DNA of 55,028 nucleotides, from NCBI GenBank assembly GCA_947623305.1, contig CANQGQ010000008.1, forward strand, positions 77,434 to 132,461, read 5' to 3'. Source of the DNA: an uncultured Alistipes sp. (GTDB lineage Bacteria; Bacteroidota; Bacteroidia; Bacteroidales; Rikenellaceae). Position 1 is the stretch's first letter; the number at the start of each line of letters is the position of its first letter. The position numbers and the translations under genes were made by a program. The notes below the pieces were generated by a model that worked only from the letters and a program-made list of their open reading frames with translations, had not been told where the DNA came from and made no database searches. This document shows, one piece after another, positions 1 through 8,153 of the stretch.

Positions 1-245
1 TCCATGCGGAAGCCCGTGTGGGCGCCGTAAAGGGCCCGATTGAACCGTCGCGTGCCGTCGGTGATTTCGACGCCGTTTCCAGCGGGGCGGTACCGCAGCG
101 TGCGCGGCGCATCGGACGGCTGATTCCACGAATAGTCTTCGTTGACGGCGGCCGGTTTCACGCTTTGGGCCAGCGCGACGGTCGGAGACAGCTCACCGGA
201 GCCGCCGATGATCGACAATGCGATGAATAAATTGGTGCGTTTCAT
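1..245 (-). CDS. DUF4450-type exported protein, N-terminal part only
   Basis: The gene enters from the left edge and only its first 81 codons are visible. It starts at an ATG 12 bases downstream of the stop of the preceding minus-strand gene, so the two are probably co-transcribed. Residues 1-27 look like a signal peptide (MKR, a hydrophobic stretch, then VALAQS). The following segment contains RYRPAGNGVEITDGTRRFNR and ALYGAHTGFRM, which I recognise as the usual opening of the DUF4450 family, large periplasmic proteins thought to be six-hairpin glycosidases and common in Bacteroidota polysaccharide loci. The family call is from memory of the motif. Substrate is unknown; the neighbourhood suggests pectin side chains. 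Confidence 0.7.
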   Translation of the reverse strand, partial: MKRTNLFIALSIIGGSGELSPTVALAQSVKPAAVNEDYSWNQPSDAPRTLRYRPAGNGVEITDGTRRFNRALYGAHTGFRM

Positions 246-257
246 GGCTCGGACGGT

Positions 258-2354
258 TTAAGGCAGGGGTCGGAGACCTTCCCAGCGTACGTTCCACGTG
301 CCGTCTTTCGGGAAGCCCGGATTTTCGGTCTCGCAGCCGTCCCATCCGGCGCACATCAACGCTACGGCGGTCAGCAAACCTCCGTTTCCGGGAAGGTAGC
401 AGCGCAACTGCGCATCCTGGTAGTTGTGCCCGTTGACCAAATAGGTGTTCGTGCGTTGCTCCATCATCAGTGCATCGACGGCCTTTTCGGGCTCGCCCAT
501 GCGGGCGGCGTTCATGGCGGTCATCGGATAGTCCCAGCCCCAGGTCTTATCCCAGTTCCAGTTGTCGTAGATCCAGTCGAACGTGTCGTGCATGATCGTC
601 TCCTCTACGAGCGGCGACGCGGGCAGAATGCCGACGGCTCCCAGTACGGCCATGTGGTCGGAGGTGAACCGAATCTCCTGATAGGTATTCTCGGCGGTTT
701 CGGCTGCGAGGTAGAGCCCGTCTTTCGCTGCCAAAGGCGACAGCTTGGCGATGATCGTGTCCCATTGGGGATTGCGGGGTTTGCCCAGCCGTTCGCGCCA
801 TTGCTGGGCGGCGGAGAGCCCGAAATGCCAGTAGGCGAGTTCGAAAGGCGGATTGACCGTCTCGGCTGGCCGCAGGGTCTCCTGGGCCGGAATGATGCCT
901 TTCAGCGTGTAGCGGTCGTTCGCTTCGTCGTAGGTTGCGAACGAAGCCATGAAATTCGCCGACTCTTCTACGAGTTCATGGTATTTTAATAAAAAGTCGG
1001 CGGAAGGATCGGCTCGGTAGACCAATTCGGTCAAATAGATCAAATGCGGTTGCTGCCAGATGAGGAACGACCCGATGTCCGACGGCGCTTCGATGCCCGA
1101 CGGATCGGTCATCTTCATCCAGCGGAGGCCGTCGAATCCCTGCCGTGCAGCGATTTCGCGGGCGATGGGTGCGGCCGTGGCATACCATTCGAGTGCACGG
1201 GCGAGCAGCTTTTCGCGTCCCCAGAGGGCGAACTGCGCTTCGTGCCACCAGATCATCTCCAAATGGAACTTCCCGAACCACGAATTGTAGGTCAATCCCG
1301 TCTCCTGCGGTGGGTAGTCTCCGGCGCATTGGATGCCGAGCAGGTATTGCGACAGGACGACGCGCCGTTCCAGTTCACGGGCTCGCGGGTCGGTGCAGCC
1401 GCTGAAATCGACCGCCGCACCCGATGTCCAGTAGTTTTGCCAGTAGGCGTTGGCTGCGGCGAGCGTGGCATCGAAAGACGGACGGGGAGCCGCAGGGGCT
1501 TCGGCGTAGAAGCCTGCTTCGAAGGTGTAGCGGTCGGCCGTCGGGGTCAGTACGAAACGGTTGCGGTCGGTTTGTGCGAGCGTGGCGCCCGTAAAGTCGA
1601 GCGAGACGTAGTAGGTCGTAGCATCCAATGTGCGGCGGATCAGCGCATGACCGTCGCCTTGCTCGACGATCTCCGAACGGTGGGCCCGGTCATTCGCCCA
1701 GTCGCAGGCATCGTCGCTGTGTTGTCCCGTCGGATAGGGAAAACGGAGGACGATAGGCAGGGCGGCAGCCGTGCGGATGTCGGCGGCTACGATGTCCTGC
1801 GTCGGGTGGCATACGGTCGTTACGGCGACCTCTTCGCCGTCGACCGTAAAGCGCGAATTGATCTGTCCGTTCCACAAATCGAGTTTTTGCCGGATGTCGT
1901 CGATCGCTTCCGGTGCGAGTCCGTCGAATCCGATACTGCCGAGGTGGAGCCGATGCGGATTGGCACGATACCAGTCCGCTGCTTCGTGCTGGCGTCCGGC
2001 TTCGTCGAATTGCACGGAGTAAGGTTCTGTGCGGCCGCGCCCGAAATCGTAATCGCGCAGCGTTTCGGCGTGGGTATATTTTGCGGGGTTGGGGAAGCTG
2101 TGCCAGCCCCATTGGCTTTGCGTGCCGAGGGGAACGCCGTTCCGGTAATGTTCTGGGAAGGTTTGCAGACCGGTCGCATCGACCGTGAAGGCGAATCCGC
2201 CGTTCCCCACCGAGAGCGAGGCGAGCGAATCGACCCGTTCGACGATCGGATTGTTTCGGCTCACGAGCGCTTGACGGTCGATCGGGGAGGGCGGCTGCGT
2301 GCAGGCGGAGAGGCAAAACGCCGTCGCACAGACGATAAGGAACCGTTTATTCAT
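258..2354 (-). CDS. six-hairpin glycosidase-like lipoprotein (GH65/GH95-like fold)
   Basis: A 698-residue protein with a lipoprotein signal peptide (MNKRFL, then LSAC with Cys18), so probably anchored in a membrane and facing the periplasm or surface. The middle and C-terminal parts carry aromatic-rich segments typical of (alpha/alpha)6-barrel glycosidases: TYNSWFGKFHLEMIWWHEAQ around residue 355, FTSDHMAVLGAVGILPASP, and WGWDYPMTAMNAARMGEPEKA near residue 610. The last stretch resembles the C-terminal barrel part of GH95/GH65-type enzymes. I cannot assign a CAZy family or substrate. Its neighbours (DUF4450 protein, rhamnose operon, PL11, GH105) point to pectin, probably a rhamnose-containing glycan. 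A TACATTTC (2391-2398, minus) is a weak -7 candidate. Confidence 0.75.
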   Translation of the reverse strand: MNKRFLIVCATAFCLSACTQPPSPIDRQALVSRNNPIVERVDSLASLSVGNGGFAFTVDATGLQTFPEHYRNGVPLGTQSQWGWHSFPNPAKYTHAETLRDYDFGRGRTEPYSVQFDEAGRQHEAADWYRANPHRLHLGSIGFDGLAPEAIDDIRQKLDLWNGQINSRFTVDGEEVAVTTVCHPTQDIVAADIRTAAALPIVLRFPYPTGQHSDDACDWANDRAHRSEIVEQGDGHALIRRTLDATTYYVSLDFTGATLAQTDRNRFVLTPTADRYTFEAGFYAEAPAAPRPSFDATLAAANAYWQNYWTSGAAVDFSGCTDPRARELERRVVLSQYLLGIQCAGDYPPQETGLTYNSWFGKFHLEMIWWHEAQFALWGREKLLARALEWYATAAPIAREIAARQGFDGLRWMKMTDPSGIEAPSDIGSFLIWQQPHLIYLTELVYRADPSADFLLKYHELVEESANFMASFATYDEANDRYTLKGIIPAQETLRPAETVNPPFELAYWHFGLSAAQQWRERLGKPRNPQWDTIIAKLSPLAAKDGLYLAAETAENTYQEIRFTSDHMAVLGAVGILPASPLVEETIMHDTFDWIYDNWNWDKTWGWDYPMTAMNAARMGEPEKAVDALMMEQRTNTYLVNGHNYQDAQLRCYLPGNGGLLTAVALMCAGWDGCETENPGFPKDGTWNVRWEGLRPLP

Positions 2355-2462
2355 ATCGCGGGTGTAGTTGGTTTTTCGGTCGGTCGTATCGAAATGTAAA
2401 TATAGGATTTTTTTCGGAGAAAACCGCTGTTTCGCCGGAAAAAATCGCAGGCAGCGGGCCGG

Positions 2463-3395
2463 TCAGGCATGCGGTTCGGCCGGTTGTTCACGCCCGTAAT
2501 TGCGGTAGGCCGTGGGGGTGGAGCCCGTGTGTTTTTTGAAAATCGTGAAGAAATGCTCGATCGACTTGTAGCCTACCGAATAGGCGATCTCCTTGATGGA
2601 AAGCTGCGTTTCGGCGAGCATGCGTTCGGCGCGCCGCAATTTGAGCCGTTGGAAATAGTTTGCCGGAGCGTGCCCCGTATAATCCTTGAACGTTTTGCGG
2701 AACCACGAGTAACTCAGATTCAGCTCCGCGGCCAACTCTTGCAGGTCGAGGTCTTCGGTTACCCTCTCCTCCATGATGATTTTCGCTCGTTCGATCGCCT
2801 GTTCCAGCCGGTTCGCCGCCGGATGGTCGCTTCGGTTCCGTATCGCATAGTTCAGCAGTCCGAGCATGTGGCAGACGATACCCGTGAGCAAAGGTTGCGG
2901 CGCAATCTTTTTGTCCGAAGCGATTTCGAAAGCCTGTTCGTAGAGACGGGTCAGTTCGTTGTTCGGCCCGATCGTCCACAGTTGGCACCCTTTGTCGAGC
3001 TCCAGCAGTTGCAGCATCCGGTCGAACGTGCGGCCTTCGAATCCGATGTAGTATTCGATCCAGCCCGTCGCATCTGCCGGCTGGTAGGAGTGCAACTCGC
3101 CCGGACGCAGCAGAATGACGGTGCCCGGGTCGACGGAGGCGGGTTGTGTGTGCGCGGAGTGGAACCGGCCCTTGCCCTGCGTGATGTAGAGCAGTTGCCA
3201 TTCGTGCAGAACGCGGCCTTTCGCCGGATCGAAGAAGTAGTCGGCGGGATGCACCTTGAGCGGGTATTCGCTGTGCGGCGCGATGCGCTGCGACCCGATG
3301 GCATTGACCACGGCGTTGAATTTCAGATCGTTTTCGCCGGCTATCAGGTATTTGAACACGGCGGTCGATTGTCGGGGGATCGTTTCTTCGGTCAT
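2463..3395 (-). CDS. AraC-family regulator, probable rhamnose regulator
   Basis: A 310-residue transcription factor. The N-terminal 170 residues look like the cupin-type ligand-binding domain of AraC proteins (VILLRPGELHSYQP near residue 93). The C-terminal third is a complete double helix-turn-helix: LDLQELAAELNLSYSWFRKT and then LSIKEIAYSVGYKSIEHFF followed by FKKHTGSTPTAYR, the classical AraC signature. It lies downstream of rhaD in the same direction as the rhamnose catabolic genes. In Bacteroides thetaiotaomicron an AraC regulator called RhaR activates a comparable rhamnose operon (established knowledge), so the same role is inferred. A stem-loop separates it from rhaD and may lower its expression or mark a separate transcript. 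Confidence 0.88.
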   Translation of the reverse strand: MTEETIPRQSTAVFKYLIAGENDLKFNAVVNAIGSQRIAPHSEYPLKVHPADYFFDPAKGRVLHEWQLLYITQGKGRFHSAHTQPASVDPGTVILLRPGELHSYQPADATGWIEYYIGFEGRTFDRMLQLLELDKGCQLWTIGPNNELTRLYEQAFEIASDKKIAPQPLLTGIVCHMLGLLNYAIRNRSDHPAANRLEQAIERAKIIMEERVTEDLDLQELAAELNLSYSWFRKTFKDYTGHAPANYFQRLKLRRAERMLAETQLSIKEIAYSVGYKSIEHFFTIFKKHTGSTPTAYRNYGREQPAEPHA

Positions 3396-3412
3396 CTCGG
3401 GTTCGGAAATGG

Positions 3413-3447
3413 TTCACCCCGCTGCGATTCGCCGCAGCAGGGGTGAA
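3413..3447. other. stem-loop upstream of the AraC gene
   Basis: TTCACCCC-GCTGCG pairs with CGCAGC-A-GGGGTGAA with a single bulged base, giving a 14-bp stem. It sits 17 bases before the AraC start codon, in the leader on the minus strand. On the plus strand it is followed by ATTTTTA, so it could stop plus-strand transcription; on the minus strand no U-run follows. It may be a leader structure, an attenuator or an RNA processing site. Confidence 0.5.
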
Positions 3448-3553
3448 GGGATTTTTAAGCGTAATTAGCTCTTGTTATGTATCGACGATTTGTTACCTCC
3501 GTTTGTCGGCCAGCCCTTTGTTGTTCGCCGCCTCCGGTGCCGTACGCAGTTTG

Positions 3554-3588
3554 GACCCACCCCCAAACCCCCGCCAAGGCGGGGGCTT
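3554..3588. repeat. dispersed hairpin repeat, copy 1
   Basis: A 35-base element beginning GACCCACCCCCAAAC and ending in an 18-base palindrome, CCCCCGCC-AA-GGCGGGGG, then CTT. A second copy lies at 13010-13044 and is identical except that the two central bases are TT instead of AA. Both copies share the preceding CAGTTT. Both lie in intergenic DNA flanking the rhamnose/rhamnogalacturonan block. It resembles a REP-like dispersed element. Confidence 0.7.
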
Positions 3589-3649
3589 CAGTTGGTGTGC
3601 CTTGGCAGGGCTTCAGTCAGTGTTCCGATCTGTCGATACACCGCACGGG

Positions 3650-4453
3650 TCAGAGGTTGAACGCCTCTTTGAGCTCGTTCATCTGAGCGGCGGACATGCC
3701 TTCCGGAACGAAGCCCATATTGCGGGCGGCGATGTAGATGAGCGCCGATTTCGAAAGGACGTCCACCTGGTCGAAAGCCTCGAAAATATCGGGGCCGACG
3801 GCGCATACGCCGTGTTTCTCCCACATCACGACATCGTATTCCTTCAGTTGTTCGATGGTGGCTTCGGCCAGTTCGACCGACGACGGCATTTTGTAGGGGA
3901 CGATGCCCAAGCCTTTCGGGCAGAATGCCCGCGTTTCGGGAATCATGCTCCACAGGAGGTTCGTCAGCACATCTTTTTTCAAGAACTCGGGGTTGTGGGT
4001 CATGGCGACCAATTCGATGGGATGCGTATGGATGGCAGCCTTGTAGCCGTTGCCCGAAGCGATCATCTGGTTGTGCATCGAAAGGTGCGATGCCAGTTCC
4101 GAGGTGGGTTTCACTGCTTTGTCGGCGATGATTTCGTAGTGGGCGCAGTCATCGGCGATGCGGATGACCGAACCGTTGTCCATCGGCCAGCGGGCCAGGT
4201 CGCGCATACGGCGGTTGGTGCCCTTGCAGAAGAAATAGCAGCCTTTCAGATGGGGCAGCGTTGTGCCGATCGGGTATTTTTCGCTGATGGGGGCCATCGC
4301 GCGGATCTCCGCATCGACGTGTTCCGTGATGTTGATCGTGATGTTGCCTCCGTTGCGTTCGGCCCAGCCGCGCTGCCAGAGGTAACCGGCGACTTCGGCG
4401 ACTTTGTCGATTTCGGCTTTCAGCGCCGGTCTGTTTTCGAGTATGGATTTCAT
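3650..4453 (-). CDS. rhaD: rhamnulose-1-phosphate aldolase
   Basis: A class II (zinc) aldolase of 267 residues, close to the 274 of E. coli RhaD, that splits L-rhamnulose 1-phosphate into dihydroxyacetone phosphate and L-lactaldehyde. The zinc ligands are in place: HTHP gives His142 and His144, and WEKHGV gives His214; Glu119 in TSELASHL matches the catalytic Glu117 of E. coli. I chose the ATG at 4453 (MKSILENRP) because the upstream in-frame residues have no family counterpart. It is the last catabolic gene of the rhamnose operon, separated from rhaT by a 188-base structured gap. Cytoplasmic. Confidence 0.96.
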   Translation of the reverse strand: MKSILENRPALKAEIDKVAEVAGYLWQRGWAERNGGNITINITEHVDAEIRAMAPISEKYPIGTTLPHLKGCYFFCKGTNRRMRDLARWPMDNGSVIRIADDCAHYEIIADKAVKPTSELASHLSMHNQMIASGNGYKAAIHTHPIELVAMTHNPEFLKKDVLTNLLWSMIPETRAFCPKGLGIVPYKMPSSVELAEATIEQLKEYDVVMWEKHGVCAVGPDIFEAFDQVDVLSKSALIYIAARNMGFVPEGMSAAQMNELKEAFNL

Positions 4454-4558
4454 GTTTGTCGTTAGTATTCGGCCGGCATCTTTCCGGCCGTATGTTGGTT
4501 TATTCGTTTCGGTCTCTTTTTCCCGACCGTCGGCAGAGCGGTTCATCGAACCGCGCGA

Positions 4559-4612
4559 GCCGCAGCCTCGGGCGGCGGGGGCTCGCAGCAGCTCCCCTCC
4601 GCAGGCTGCGGC
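4559..4612 (-). other. large stem-loop between rhaT and rhaD
   Basis: GCCGCAGCCT (4559-4568) pairs perfectly with AGGCTGCGGC (4603-4612). The 34-base loop contains a second imperfect GGGGGCT/AGCTCCCC stem. The same 188-base gap also holds smaller hairpins (CGGCCGG/CCGGCCG near 4470-4490 and GCGGTTC/GAACCGC near 4538-4554). All other gaps between rhamnose catabolic genes are shorter than 80 bases, so this looks like a structured spacer that could set relative amounts of RhaT and RhaD mRNA by processing or pausing. Confidence 0.55.
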
Positions 4613-4641
4613 CGCTCATGCGAACAGGAAGTCGGAAAAAA

Positions 4642-5649
4642 TCAAATCAGTTGCGGCAGGAACGACGATACGATCAGTACGACGATGCCTGCGATGAGCA
4701 CCGCGACGGTCTTTTTCGAACATCCCTTCCACTCTTTGAGAATAATGCCCCAGACGTTCGAGAATACGACGTTCAGCGCCATCAAGATGCAGAATGCGAA
4801 GGTCATCAGTACCGGCGATTCGGTCAGGAATCCTTTGCCCAGGGCCAGCCCGAAGAATTGCGAGTACCACAGCGCTCCGGCAATCAGACAGAACAGCAGG
4901 TTGTTGCCCCAGACGCTCCCTTGGCGATAATCGCCCCACGTCCGGTTGCGGCTGTTCTGGTAGAAGCAGTACACGGCGTTCGTGGCGAACCCGCCCAACG
5001 TTACGAGGAACGTGGCCGGCAGCGACCGGAACATCGGGTCGACCCCTTCGAAGAAGAGGTTTTGGCCCTTCGCTAAACCGATGTTGAAGCAGGCGCTCAT
5101 AAATCCGGCCAGCAACGCCACGAGGATGCCTTTCGGAAAGTTGAAATCCTTGACGGCGGCGCGTTTTTCCTCCTCGCTCAATGATGCGGCTTTCATGCTG
5201 CCGGCCACGCCGATGATGGCGATGCCTACGAGCGTTACGACCACACCGATGATGACCGAGGTCGTCAGATCGGCCGCATGACCCGTGAATATCGGTGCGA
5301 GAATAGTGCCCAATCCGGCGCAGGTTCCCAGAGCGATCGACTGGCCGAGTGCCACGCCGAGGTAACGCATCGACAGTCCGAACGTCAATCCGCCGACGCC
5401 CCACAGCACGCCGTACAGGATGGTCATGCCCGTCGCGGCGGGGTCTTGCGTGAAGAGTTCGCAGAGCGAGTGCCCTTCGGGCACGGCCAGCATCGCCCCG
5501 ATCAGGGGCAATACCAGCCATGCGAAAAACCCTTGCACGATCCAGTACGATTCCCAGCTCCACTGTTTGATCTTGTTGATCGGCACGTAGCAGCTCGACT
5601 GGCAGAATGCACCGACGGCGATAATCAGTAGTCCGATAATGATTTCCAT
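4642..5649 (-). CDS. rhaT: L-rhamnose/proton symporter
   Basis: A 335-residue inner-membrane protein with about ten hydrophobic helices, near the 344 of E. coli RhaT. Family-like segments include GLLIIAVGAFCQSSCYVPINKIKQWSWES at the N-terminus (first ~30 residues) and LGVALGQSIALGTCAGLGT near residue 105. It imports L-rhamnose with protons. It starts 3 bases after the stop of fucO, so translation is probably coupled. Position inside the operon with kinase, isomerase and aldolase supports the substrate. Confidence 0.94.
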   Translation of the reverse strand: MEIIIGLLIIAVGAFCQSSCYVPINKIKQWSWESYWIVQGFFAWLVLPLIGAMLAVPEGHSLCELFTQDPAATGMTILYGVLWGVGGLTFGLSMRYLGVALGQSIALGTCAGLGTILAPIFTGHAADLTTSVIIGVVVTLVGIAIIGVAGSMKAASLSEEEKRAAVKDFNFPKGILVALLAGFMSACFNIGLAKGQNLFFEGVDPMFRSLPATFLVTLGGFATNAVYCFYQNSRNRTWGDYRQGSVWGNNLLFCLIAGALWYSQFFGLALGKGFLTESPVLMTFAFCILMALNVVFSNVWGIILKEWKGCSKKTVAVLIAGIVVLIVSSFLPQLI

Positions 5650-5652
5650 CGT

Positions 5653-6807
5653 TTAGAAAGCAATGTGATAGAGTTTTTCGATCTCCTCGACCGACGTCGG
5701 ACGCGGGTTGCCGCCCGTGCAGACGTCGTTGAACGCTGCGATGGCCAGCGCCGGAATATCCTCCTCTTTGACGCCGATTTCGTGCAGATGCTGCGGAATA
5801 CGGATCGACAGCGAGAGATCGCGTACGGCCTTGATGGCAGCGGCGACGCCTTCGTCGACCGACATGCCCTTCGTATTGACGCCCATTGCCTTGGCGATGC
5901 CGAGGTATTTGGCGCGCGAAGGCGATTCGGCGTTGTACTCCATCACGTAGGGCAGCAGCAGCGCATTGGCTACGCCGTGAGGCGTGTCGTAGAACGCACC
6001 CAGCGGATGGGCCATCGAGTGCACGATGCCGAGACCGACGTTCGAGAAGCCCATACCGGCGATGTATTGCGCTTCGGCCATGCCGTTGCGGGCTACGACA
6101 TCCTGTCCGTTCTCCACCGCATTGTAGAGGTGTTGATGGATCAGTTCGATGGCCTTTTCCTCGAACATGTCGCTCATCGTCCACGCCCCGGGCGTGATGT
6201 AGCTTTCGATGGCATGCGTCAGGGCATCCATGCCCGTGGCAGCGGTCAGCCCCTTGGGCATCGACATCATCAGCTCGCAGTCGATGACGGCGCACGTCGG
6301 GATGTCGTTCGGGTCGACGCAAACCATCTTCTTCTTGTGCTCCTCGTCGGTAATCACGTAGTTGATGGTTACTTCGGCGGCCGTTCCTGCGGTGGTCGGA
6401 ACAGCGAATGTCGGTACAGCCTTATGACGGGTGTTGGCGACTCCTTCTAACGAACGGACGTCGGCGAATTCGGGATTGTTCGTGATGATGCCGATGGCTT
6501 TGGCCGTGTCGATCGACGAGCCGCCGCCCAGTGCCACCATGCAGTCCGCACCCGATTTCTTGAAAGCCTCGATTCCCTGTTTCACATTCTGAATCGTGGG
6601 ATTGGCCTTGATTTCGCTGTAAATTTCGTAGGGGATGCCGGCTCCGGCGAGTACCTCTTCGATTTTGGCGGCGACGCCGAATCGGATCAGGTCCTTGTCC
6701 GTAACCAGAAGCACCTTTTTATAGCCGCGTTTCTTGATTTCGTCGGCGATGACGCTGCGGCAACCGGCTCCGTAGTAGGAGGTCTCGTTCAGTACGATGC
6801 GATTCAT
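5653..6807 (-). CDS. fucO: lactaldehyde reductase (iron-dependent alcohol dehydrogenase)
   Basis: A 384-residue group III alcohol dehydrogenase; E. coli FucO has 382. It reduces the L-lactaldehyde made by RhaD to L-1,2-propanediol, reoxidising NADH, as expected for an anaerobe. The NAD site GGGSSIDTAK lies at 94-103. The iron ligands fall at the same positions as in E. coli FucO within two residues: Asp194 and His198 in GMDALTHAI, His263 in IVHSMAHPLG, His277 in YDTPHG. It starts 13 bases after rhaA ends and stops 3 bases before rhaT begins. Confidence 0.95.
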   Translation of the reverse strand: MNRIVLNETSYYGAGCRSVIADEIKKRGYKKVLLVTDKDLIRFGVAAKIEEVLAGAGIPYEIYSEIKANPTIQNVKQGIEAFKKSGADCMVALGGGSSIDTAKAIGIITNNPEFADVRSLEGVANTRHKAVPTFAVPTTAGTAAEVTINYVITDEEHKKKMVCVDPNDIPTCAVIDCELMMSMPKGLTAATGMDALTHAIESYITPGAWTMSDMFEEKAIELIHQHLYNAVENGQDVVARNGMAEAQYIAGMGFSNVGLGIVHSMAHPLGAFYDTPHGVANALLLPYVMEYNAESPSRAKYLGIAKAMGVNTKGMSVDEGVAAAIKAVRDLSLSIRIPQHLHEIGVKEEDIPALAIAAFNDVCTGGNPRPTSVEEIEKLYHIAF

Positions 6808-6820
6808 CTCTGGTCGTGGG

Positions 6821-8074
6821 TTAGCGTTTCGAAGTAACCTCTTTTTCGTATCGCTGTACTTCGGCGATGTATTCCTCGCCTACGGGTACGTTGTTCTTCA
6901 TGCAGAACATGTCCCAAACGGCGCCGAACGGCAGCGATTTGCACTCCTCGAGCAGGGCCAGCCGTTCGAATCCCTTGCCGGCGGCTTCGTATTCGCGCAG
7001 CGTCTTCAACGGTTCGAGCAGGGCCAGCAGCATGCACTTCTGCGTCGCGCGCGAACCGATGACGTAGGCACCGATGCGGTTGATCGAAGCGTCGAAGTAG
7101 TCCAGACCGATGTGTACCTTGTCGAGGGCGTCGCAGCGGACGATCTCCTTGCAGAGTTCGAGCGTATCGTCGTTCATGATGGTTACGTGGTCGGAGTCCC
7201 AGCGTACGGGACGCGATACGTGGAGCATCACTTCGGACGTGAAGAGCAGCAGCGACGAAATTTTGTCGGCCACGATCTCGGTGGGGTGGAAGTGGCCCGT
7301 GTCGAGCGTAACCATCTTGCCGCGGCTCGTGCCGTAACCGATGTAGAAGTCGTTCGAACCCACGGTGTAGCTTTCCAGACCGATGCCGAATACCTTCGAT
7401 TCGATGCAGTCCTTCATGTGGCCATACTTCGTGGCGAAAATCTCGTCAAGCGAGTTCTTCAGCAGCTCACGATAGTACATGCGGTTGACTGTCAGGTCTT
7501 TCGAACCGTCGTGCACCCATACGTTCATGATACACGGATCGCCCTGTGCCTTACCCATCTCTTCGGCGACCGCACGGCAGCGTTTGGTGTGCTCGATCCA
7601 GAAGTTGCGGATGGCGGGGTCGGGATTCGAAAGCGTCAGATCGCCCGATTTCGGGTGGGAGAACGACGTGGAGTTGAAATCGAGCTTCATATTGTGCTCT
7701 TTGGCCCATTGCATCCAGCCTGCGAAGTGGCGCGGTTCCACCTGATCGCGGTCGACGTGCTCTTTGCCGAATTCGCCGTAGATTTCGTGCAGATTCAGAC
7801 GGTGGTTGCCCGGGATGTAGCTGGCCGCTTTCAGAATGTCGGCACGCAGCTCGTCGATGTTGCGGGCCTTGCCCGGATAGTTGCCGGTGGTTTGGATACC
7901 GCCCGACAGCGAGCCTCCGAGGTTCTCGAAGCCCACAACGTCGTCGGCCTGCCAGCAGTGCAGCGAAAGGTGGATTTTCTGGAGGGCATCGAGTGCCTTG
8001 TCCGTGTCGACGCCGATGGCGGCATAGCGCTCTTTGGCGATTTCGTAAGCCTTTTCGATAAGGGATTGTTTCAT
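6821..8074 (-). CDS. rhaA: L-rhamnose isomerase
   Basis: A 417-residue protein (E. coli RhaA 419) that converts L-rhamnose to L-rhamnulose in the cytoplasm. Recognisable segments are VVGFENLGGSLSGGIQTTGN near residue 45, HFAGWMQWAKEHNMKLDFN near 135, VWVHDGSKDL near 195 and LDTGHFHPTEIVADKISSLL near 255, which carries metal-binding residues. It follows rhaB after 79 bases and precedes fucO by 13. Start at ATG 8074 gives the family N-terminus. Confidence 0.96.
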   Translation of the reverse strand: MKQSLIEKAYEIAKERYAAIGVDTDKALDALQKIHLSLHCWQADDVVGFENLGGSLSGGIQTTGNYPGKARNIDELRADILKAASYIPGNHRLNLHEIYGEFGKEHVDRDQVEPRHFAGWMQWAKEHNMKLDFNSTSFSHPKSGDLTLSNPDPAIRNFWIEHTKRCRAVAEEMGKAQGDPCIMNVWVHDGSKDLTVNRMYYRELLKNSLDEIFATKYGHMKDCIESKVFGIGLESYTVGSNDFYIGYGTSRGKMVTLDTGHFHPTEIVADKISSLLLFTSEVMLHVSRPVRWDSDHVTIMNDDTLELCKEIVRCDALDKVHIGLDYFDASINRIGAYVIGSRATQKCMLLALLEPLKTLREYEAAGKGFERLALLEECKSLPFGAVWDMFCMKNNVPVGEEYIAEVQRYEKEVTSKR

Positions 8075-8153
8075 GGTTCGTTTTTTATTAGGTTGTTTTT
8101 TGTTTTTGTCAGTCGGTATTGGCTCGGAACGGGCGCAGGAGTCGTTTCCCAGC

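Noticed and set aside
1044..2399. 451-codon plus-strand frame opposite the six-hairpin lipoprotein
   Set aside because: Antisense shadow of a gene with a lipoprotein signal and glycosidase-like motifs; no motifs of its own.
4571..4595. Possible third copy of the GGCGGGGGCT repeat between rhaT and rhaD
   Set aside because: Only the GGCGGGGGCT core is shared; the preceding GACCCACCCCCAAAC part is absent.
4616..6322. 568-codon minus-strand frame across rhaT and fucO
   Set aside because: Out-of-frame reading with low-complexity Arg/Gly/His composition; rhaT and fucO frames have intact active sites.
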